From Sphingomonadales bacterium (lineage in GTDB: Bacteria; Pseudomonadota; Alphaproteobacteria; SMXS01), in assembly GCA_022844405.1 (NCBI GenBank), contig JALHLV010000010.1:62001-126000 (forward strand): DNA of 64,000 bases. Direction: 5' to 3'. Numbering within the stretch: the first letter of the stretch is position 1; each line of letters begins with the position of its first letter. Shown piece after piece: positions 59,843 through 64,000 of this stretch. The translations under genes and the position numbers were made by a program. The notes under the pieces were generated by a model, which worked only from the letters and a program-made list of their open reading frames with translations, did not search any database and was not told the DNA's origin.

Positions 59843-59938
59843 GTCGTCGTTCTCCTCTTTTTCCTTGTGGCGGACCGGGGCAGCCACGTCGTGCACCGCG
59901 CCGGCCCCCTCGGGAGCCTCGAATTTTAGTTCGGCCGT

Positions 59939-59967
59939 TATATAGTGAGGCGGTTTTTGGGCTACAA
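59939..59967 (-). promoter_or_regulatory. Probable heat-shock (sigma32-type) promoter of dnaKJ
   Basis: On the minus strand, TTGTAG (59967-59962) and TATATA (59944-59939) are separated by 17 bases. The context GGTTGTAGCCC and CTCACTATATAA fits the alphaproteobacterial sigma32 pattern of a CTTG-like -35 followed by C residues. The start of transcription would be about 90 bases before the dnaK ATG. No CIRCE element (HrcA operator) is visible. Confidence 0.55.
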
Positions 59968-60030
59968 CCACTGATGACTCGAAATTCGTGAATCAGCGGA
60001 ATGCCTTGGTTCCGCCCGAAAAGGACTTCC

Positions 60031-60453
60031 ATGGACGAGGCCTCGGAAATCATCGCCCGACTCGGGCTCCAGCCGCACCCCGAAGGCGGCCACTACCGCG
60101 AGATGTTCCGCGCGGGCGGAGAGGGCCGCGGCCCGGTCTCGTCGATCTACTATCTGCTCCGCGAAGGCGAGCGCTCCCACTGGCACCGCATCGACGCCAC
60201 CGAAATCTGGCACTGGTACGCCGGCGCGCCGCTCCTGCTGTCGATCTCGGCCGATGGCGGCGCGGTGAGCCGCCACATCCTCGGCAACCAGCTCGATCTG
60301 GGCCAGCGCCCCCAGGCCATCGTCCCGCCCCACGCCTGGCAGGCGGCGGAAAGCCAGGGCAACTGGTCGCTGCTAGGCTGCACCGTCGCCCCCGGCTTCG
60401 AGTTCTCAGGCTTCGAGATGGCGCCGGAAGGTTGGCGACCGGGACAGGGGTAA
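60031..60453 (+). CDS. Cupin-fold protein, DUF985 family
   Basis: 140 residues from the ATG at 60031 with AAAGGA upstream; the frame is open from 60001. The cupin metal site is SHWHRIDATEIWHWYAG near residues 52-68, preceded by LGLQPHPEGGHYREMFRA, a DUF985 hallmark. The C-terminus SLLGCTVAPGFEFSGFEMA also matches. The family is of uncertain function, perhaps sugar or nucleotide-sugar isomerisation. The left repeat of the GIY-YIG unit begins 16 bases after its stop. Confidence 0.92.
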   Translation: MDEASEIIARLGLQPHPEGGHYREMFRAGGEGRGPVSSIYYLLREGERSHWHRIDATEIWHWYAGAPLLLSISADGGAVSRHILGNQLDLGQRPQAIVPPHAWQAAESQGNWSLLGCTVAPGFEFSGFEMAPEGWRPGQG

Positions 60454-60468
60454 GGTATTAAAAATACA

Positions 60469-60514
60469 ACAATAATCGTCATCCCCGCGCACGCGGGGAC
60501 CCAGCTCTTCATAG
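60469..60514. repeat. Left 46-base inverted repeat flanking the GIY-YIG gene
   Basis: Begins ACAATAATCGTCATCCCCGC and ends CAGCTCTTCATAG. It matches the reverse complement of 60922-60967 at 42 of 46 positions. Each copy also contains its own inner palindrome (CCCGCGCACGCGGG). The cgtcatccc ends resemble repeat families A and E elsewhere in the window. Confidence 0.92.
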
Positions 60515-60540
60515 AGCACCGGCGCTGGTGACCTCTACCT

Positions 60541-60834
60541 TCAAGGGATGGCGATGTCGTCGTATAGGTCGCGCCACTGCGGATTGTTGTCTTCGATCAA
60601 CTGCAGCTTCCAGCTTCGCCGCCACTTCTTGAGCATCTTCTCACGCCAGATCGCGCCCTGAATGCTGTCATGGGCCTCGTAGTAGACCAGCATCTTCACG
60701 TTGTAGCGCGACGTGAATCCGTCGACTGCATCCGTTCTGTGTTCGTAGATGCGTTTGGGAAGATTTGAGGTGACGCCGATATAAAGCGTGCCGTTGCGCT
60801 CGCTGGCGAGAATGTAAACGAAGGCATCGAACAT
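60541..60834 (-). CDS. GIY-YIG domain nuclease (COG2827-like)
   Basis: 97 residues. The fold is complete: FVYILASERNGTLYIGVTSN holds the GIY-YIG-type pair as VYI and YIG, followed by LPKRIYEHRTD with the arginine and histidine, and NVKMLVYYE and AIWREKMLKKWRR with the catalytic glutamate of the REK motif. Stand-alone proteins of this size are often mobile and lie within palindromic repeats, as this one does. The biological role is unknown. Confidence 0.93.
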   Translation of the reverse strand: MFDAFVYILASERNGTLYIGVTSNLPKRIYEHRTDAVDGFTSRYNVKMLVYYEAHDSIQGAIWREKMLKKWRRSWKLQLIEDNNPQWRDLYDDIAIP

Positions 60835-60921
60835 AAGGGGTTTCCGACTGATCTGCCTTACACGAGCGTATCGTCATCCCTATGGGCCATCATGCAACGG
60901 AAAATCCAGGAGAACCGAGCC

Positions 60922-60967
60922 CTACGAAGAGCTGGGTTCCCGCGTGCGCGGGAATGACGATAATTGT
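60922..60967. repeat. Right 46-base inverted repeat flanking the GIY-YIG gene
   Basis: Reads CTACGAAGAGCTGGGTTCCC and ends GGGAATGACGATAATTGT. It is inverted relative to the left copy with four mismatches. It lies 88 bases upstream of the GIY-YIG start and 15 bases from the pyrE stop. Together the pair bounds a unit of 499 bases. Confidence 0.92.
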
Positions 60968-60981
60968 ATGATTTGAACGGC

Positions 60982-61563
60982 TTACCCCTTCAAAAACGTC
61001 TCGGCCCTGAACACCGACAGCAGCTCCAGCCCTTCCCTGGCCAGCTCCTCGGCCGCGCCTTCCTGGCGGTCGACGATGGTCAGCACCTTCGTCACCTCGG
61101 CGCCCATCTCGCGCATGGTGCGCACCGCCTTCATCACCGAGCCGCCGGTGGTGGTGACGTCCTCGATCATCAATACCTTGGCGCCCTTCAGCGCATCCTC
61201 GGACGGCAGGCCCTCGATCGGCAGGCGGGTGCCGTGCTCCTTGGGCTGCTTGCGCACGATCAGGCAGGGCACCGGCGCGCCGGCCAGCCAGCTCGCCATG
61301 GTGGCGCAAGCGAGCGGCGGCACCGCGCCCAGCTCCAGCCCGGCGATGAAGTCGGGCTTCTCCCGCGTCATCACCTCGACGAAGGCGGCGGCGATCAGCG
61401 CCGAGCCTTCCGGGTCCAGCATGGTCGGCTTCATGTTGAAGTAGAAATTGCTCTCGCGCCCCGACGCCAGCCTGATGATCTTGCCCATGCCGAACGACTT
61501 GGCGCGGATGATCTCTGCAAGGCGCGCCGGGTTGGGCGCAAGGATGCTGGCGGCGTCGGACAT
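60982..61563 (-). CDS. pyrE: Orotate phosphoribosyltransferase
   Basis: 193 residues. It joins orotate and PRPP to form OMP. The PRPP-binding motif is KVLMIEDVTTTGGSVMKAV near residue 120, with LIVRKQPKEHGTRLPIEG holding the flexible-loop lysines. The N-terminus reads MSDAASILAPNPARLAEIIR. Its first codons and upstream leader are duplicated in front of the acetyltransferase gene at 62626. It ends next to the GIY-YIG unit. Confidence 0.96.
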   Translation of the reverse strand: MSDAASILAPNPARLAEIIRAKSFGMGKIIRLASGRESNFYFNMKPTMLDPEGSALIAAAFVEVMTREKPDFIAGLELGAVPPLACATMASWLAGAPVPCLIVRKQPKEHGTRLPIEGLPSEDALKGAKVLMIEDVTTTGGSVMKAVRTMREMGAEVTKVLTIVDRQEGAAEELAREGLELLSVFRAETFLKG

Positions 61564-61701
61564 GGCGGAACCTCGGTGCTGGGAAGGTAACCGGGTTTAT
61601 CAGTCACCCGGTCCTACAGCAAGAGACCCGGCTGGGACATAATGCTGGAATTGTGGGGAAACTGCTTCATCCAGAGCAGTCAATTTAATGGCAGCGTGTT
61701 G

Positions 61702-61947
61702 CTATGGTTCATCGTCAATCGCGGACATGACGACCGACTTAATGAAGCGGATGAATAGGTAGAAAGGACCGGAAAACAGGACGAAAATCCCGCAGAATTT
61801 CACAAGGTCGATATCAATAACGTCTTTCGACCCAAACAGGTATGCGATGGCCGAATATATCAACACCGCGATACTCAGACTGAACATGATGCCCAACGGA
61901 ATCACGGTCCATTGCCAGTTCCGCTCGACAAATTCTTTTTTTGTCAC
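61702..61947 (-). CDS. Hypothetical two-helix membrane protein, low GC
   Basis: 81 residues. Two hydrophobic helices are clear (VIPLGIMFSLSIAVLIYSAIAY and LVKFCGIFVLFSGPFYLFIRF, each about 20 residues) with a lysine-rich N-terminus and an acidic C-terminus (SAIDDEP). GC content is well below the neighbouring genes, which suggests acquisition. It lies between pyrE and the acetyltransferase whose leader copies that of pyrE. No family recognised; small toxic or regulatory membrane peptides are possible. Confidence 0.6.
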   Translation of the reverse strand: MTKKEFVERNWQWTVIPLGIMFSLSIAVLIYSAIAYLFGSKDVIDIDLVKFCGIFVLFSGPFYLFIRFIKSVVMSAIDDEP

Positions 61948-62002
61948 GGCAGATAGCGCCTTCGTTGCCTGCTGTTCATCATATCAAATGACAGACGCCC
62001 GG

Positions 62003-62626
62003 TCAGCCGCGTTTCAATTCCGCCAGCCTCTCGAACAGCCTTGGCGCATCCGCTCGCGTCACGTGCCGATGGTTGAACTCGCCCGGGCCGGCGATTCCAT
62101 CCGGCTTCTCCACCCAGACCGTCTCGGCGATGGGCAAGAACTTGTCCAGCATCCGATTGACGCCGATGTTGCGCGGCCTCGTCTGGTGGGTCAGGCGGTT
62201 CATGTCGCACACCGCGCAATACATGGCGATCCGGTGCGGATAGAGCGCGGTCGAGATGCCCGTCCTGCGCGCGAGCGGGTTGGTCAGGTGCCAGTGGGAG
62301 AAGTTGCTGTCCGCGCCGTAGCGGTTCAGCAGGGTGTAGCCCACGAACGTGTCGTCGAGGGTGATGGCGAACGCCATGGAGCGCTGGTCCGGGTCGCCGG
62401 TGCGCAGCGCCCGGTGGAAGCGGGCGCGAGTGTCGTCCTCGGTGCCCAGGCGGGCCTTGTCGATGCCAAGGAAGGCGAGATACTCGTCAGTGCTGTCGTA
62501 CCAGTAGCGCACGATGGCCTCGATATCGCCTTCAATCAGATCGCGAAAAGCGGCATGGCCGGCTGCGATGGTCTCGCCGCCGTACCGCGCCGGATCAGGC
62601 GCAGGGATGCGGGCGGCGTCGGACAT
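62003..62626 (-). CDS. GNAT-family N-acetyltransferase with pyrE-like 5' end
   Basis: 207 residues. Residues 25-205 fit a GNAT protein: RFHRALRTGDPDQRSMAFAI, DDTFVGYTLLNRYGADSN, TNPLARRTGISTALYPHR (the acetyl-CoA loop region) and RPRNIGVNRMLDKFLP. The first 14 residues (MSDAARIPAPDPAR) and about 60 bases of upstream sequence match those of pyrE. This N-terminal peptide looks like a graft rather than part of the GNAT fold. Substrate unknown. Confidence 0.8.
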   Translation of the reverse strand: MSDAARIPAPDPARYGGETIAAGHAAFRDLIEGDIEAIVRYWYDSTDEYLAFLGIDKARLGTEDDTRARFHRALRTGDPDQRSMAFAITLDDTFVGYTLLNRYGADSNFSHWHLTNPLARRTGISTALYPHRIAMYCAVCDMNRLTHQTRPRNIGVNRMLDKFLPIAETVWVEKPDGIAGPGEFNHRHVTRADAPRLFERLAELKRG

Positions 62627-62786
62627 GGCGAACCTCTGCTGGGGGAACTCGACAGGTCATATCAGTCCGATCGAAGAGCGGCAACGCCCGCTGTGCATCG
62701 ATCCACAGCGGTGGTGCTTATTGCCACATTGATCGTTGGCGGCTGTAAGCGGATCGTATCGCCGAGTAATGGATGGAGGGGCGGTC

Positions 62787-63521
62787 ATGCGCGTGCAGTT
62801 CATCGGCACCGGCGACGCCTTCGGGACGGGAGGGCGCTTTAACACCTGCTTCAAGGTGGAGCGGCCCGGCGGCGACTTCCTGATCGATTGCGGCGCGTCC
62901 AGCATGATCGCGCTGCGCAAGCTGGGCATTGACCCGAACGGCATCAAGACGATCTTCATTTCCCATCTGCACGGCGACCATTTCGGCGGCCTGCCGTTCT
63001 TCATCCTCGACGCCCAGTTCAACAGCCGGCGCATCGAAACGCTGACCCTTGTCGGCCCGCCCGGCTTCCGCCAGAGGCTGACGGAAGCGATGGACGTATT
63101 CTTTCCTGGGTCTTCCAATGCCGTGCGGAAGTTCCTGATCGAGATTCATGAGGTTGCGCCCGGTGATAGCCTCTCCGTGAACGGCATCGGGTTGGAGACG
63201 GTAGAGATGCGCCACGCATGCGGCGCACCGCCGCTGGGTCTGCGCTTTGCCTGCAATGGTCGCACTGTCGCCTATTCTGGCGACACGGAGTGGACCGACG
63301 CGCTCATTGCGCTCGGCCGCAATGCCGATCTCCTGATTGTCGAAGCGCTAACCTGGGAGCGGAAGATTTCCCAGCATCTGGACTATGCCTCGGTGCTGGC
63401 CAACGAAGCCCGGATTGGGGCGAAGCGCATCGTCCTGACGCATTTCGGTCCCGACATGCTCGCCAAGCTCGGCGGTGCGCGCCACGAGTATGCGGAGGAT
63501 GGAAAGATCATCGACTTCTAA
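62787..63521 (+). CDS. MBL-fold metallo-hydrolase (RNase Z-like)
   Basis: 244 residues from the ATG at 62787 with GGAGGGG upstream. The zinc motif is IFISHLHGDHFGG near residue 57. Other ligands are in MRHACGAPPLGLRF, AYSGDTEWTDALI and VLTHFGPDML. The architecture is that of ribonuclease Z/arylsulfatase-like hydrolases (COG1234), although it lacks the exosite arm of RNase Z, so tRNA processing is unproven. It diverges from the acetyltransferase gene. Confidence 0.88.
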   Translation: MRVQFIGTGDAFGTGGRFNTCFKVERPGGDFLIDCGASSMIALRKLGIDPNGIKTIFISHLHGDHFGGLPFFILDAQFNSRRIETLTLVGPPGFRQRLTEAMDVFFPGSSNAVRKFLIEIHEVAPGDSLSVNGIGLETVEMRHACGAPPLGLRFACNGRTVAYSGDTEWTDALIALGRNADLLIVEALTWERKISQHLDYASVLANEARIGAKRIVLTHFGPDMLAKLGGARHEYAEDGKIIDF

Positions 63522-63552
63522 TGCCCCAGCGTTCTTTGGCGGGCGCAACCGC

Positions 63553-63948
63553 TTAGCGATCCCAGGAAGCCCAGGGGCACAGCCGACCGAACTTCCTCAT
63601 GATTTTATGCGGAAAGCGCGTGCGGAACCAGGACAGCTCCTCCCTTGCATCGGGATAGGTGCGGGCGGCGCGGGCCAGCCAGTACCGGTAACGGCCCAGG
63701 TCGCCTCTATTGCGATACTCGATGGCGAGATTGTAGGTGCAGCCGGGATCACGCAGGCGCACGCCTGTCCGAAGCAGCTCCAGCGCTCGGCGCGGGGTTA
63801 CGAAATCCCCTAGTACGCTAAGCGCAGGCGGATAGCGTCGCAGGGCGAGGGCCTCCAGAATCGGGATCGCGAAGCCGTAGGCTCTTCCGTCGAGGATATC
63901 GAGCGCGCGGACGTACTGGCTTTCGTCCTTGTCCGCAACCGGGCTCAC
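63553..63948 (-). CDS. Hypothetical protein with Sel1/TPR-like helices
   Basis: 131 residues from a GTG that overlaps the stop of the next upstream gene (GTGA), supporting the start. The chain looks helical, with repeat-like segments (AIPILEALALRRYPPALSVLGDF, RALELLRTGVRLRDPGCTYNLAIEY, RYWLARAARTYPDAREELSWF in pieces) resembling Sel1 repeats. The C-terminus is basic with two tryptophans. It is convergent with the metallo-hydrolase gene. Function unknown. Confidence 0.7.
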   Translation of the reverse strand: MSPVADKDESQYVRALDILDGRAYGFAIPILEALALRRYPPALSVLGDFVTPRRALELLRTGVRLRDPGCTYNLAIEYRNRGDLGRYRYWLARAARTYPDAREELSWFRTRFPHKIMRKFGRLCPWASWDR

Positions 63949-64000
63949 TTCCCCGCGTCGGCTTTCGCCGGCGCCTTGGTCACGCCGACCATGGCGGGGC
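63945..64000 (-). CDS. 3' end of an unidentified gene, cut by the window edge
   Basis: On the minus strand the frame reads AMVGVTKAPAKADAGK and stops at TGA 63947-63945, overlapping the GTG start of the previous entry. Only about 17 codons are visible. The alanine/lysine-rich tail is typical of the C-terminus of many high-GC genes and gives no family. The stop/start overlap supports it being a real gene in the same unit. Confidence 0.4.
   Translation of the reverse strand, partial: PAMVGVTKAPAKADAGK

Noticed and set aside
59843-59938. CIRCE/HrcA operator in the dnaK leader
   Set aside because: No TTAGCACTC-type inverted repeat is present.

Overview
The window is about 64 kb of a high-GC alphaproteobacterial chromosome, and it spans the probable replication origin. 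The evidence for this is the hemE / ppsR (RP001-type) junction used as oriC in Caulobacter and Rickettsia, two perfect parS palindromes beside mnmG-rsmG-parA-parB, the conserved secB-fxsA-tim44-mltA-smr-hslUV-his synteny, and an EcfG-like sigma factor. Genes such as leuS with an upstream DUF3576 lipoprotein, and lptE-holA next to parB, point the same way. I cannot fix the genus from sequence alone; a Rhodospirillales-like lineage is plausible. Nearly all genes are housekeeping genes, packed with 1-4 base stop/start overlaps.

Layout, left to right. 1-2.6 kb: two ammonium transporters, the first cut by the window edge, the second behind a sigma54-like promoter. 2.6-3.2 kb: a DUF4160/DUF2442 gene pair. 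3.4-7.7 kb: dapC, ftsK, lolA. 8.2-15.4 kb: a hypothetical gene, xthA, an acetyltransferase, a metallo-hydrolase, an OmpR-type regulator, ribA, an L,D-transpeptidase, a GST, yggS, thiE. 15.5-21.7 kb: an outer-membrane barrel, a DUF3576 lipoprotein, leuS, lptE, holA. 21.9-28.3 kb, leftward: ferredoxin, mnmE, mnmG, rsmG, parA, parB, with parS sites. 28.4-32.8 kb: a thioredoxin-domain protein, ogt, dienelactone hydrolase, coaA. 33-36 kb, leftward: rho, hemJ, hemE. 36.0-36.4 kb: putative oriC. 36.4-40 kb, rightward: ppsR, maf, aroE, coaE, dnaQ. 40-48 kb: secB, fxsA, Tim44-like, mltA, smr, a low-GC three-gene insert with a dCTP-deaminase-like gene, then hslUV. 47.5-51.6 kb: hisB, hisH, hisA, hisF, hisE and an HIT gene. 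51.7-60 kb: ECF sigma factor, adenosine kinase, membrane proteins, nth, dapB, dnaKJ. 60-64 kb: a GIY-YIG gene inside a pair of inverted repeats, pyrE, and an accessory stretch with an acetyltransferase, a metallo-hydrolase and hypothetical genes.

Genes near the origin are mostly transcribed away from it on both sides. No transposase, integrase, CRISPR array, rRNA or tRNA was recognised. The accessory signal is of two kinds. First, several families of palindromic interspersed repeats sit between genes and sometimes split operons. Second, a few small low-GC or duplicated segments stand out: the dCTP-deaminase island at 43.7-45.0 kb, the GIY-YIG unit at 60.5-61.0 kb, and a duplicated pyrE-type leader at 62.6 kb. 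The dCTP-deaminase island is the best candidate for an undescribed system, but its function is inference.
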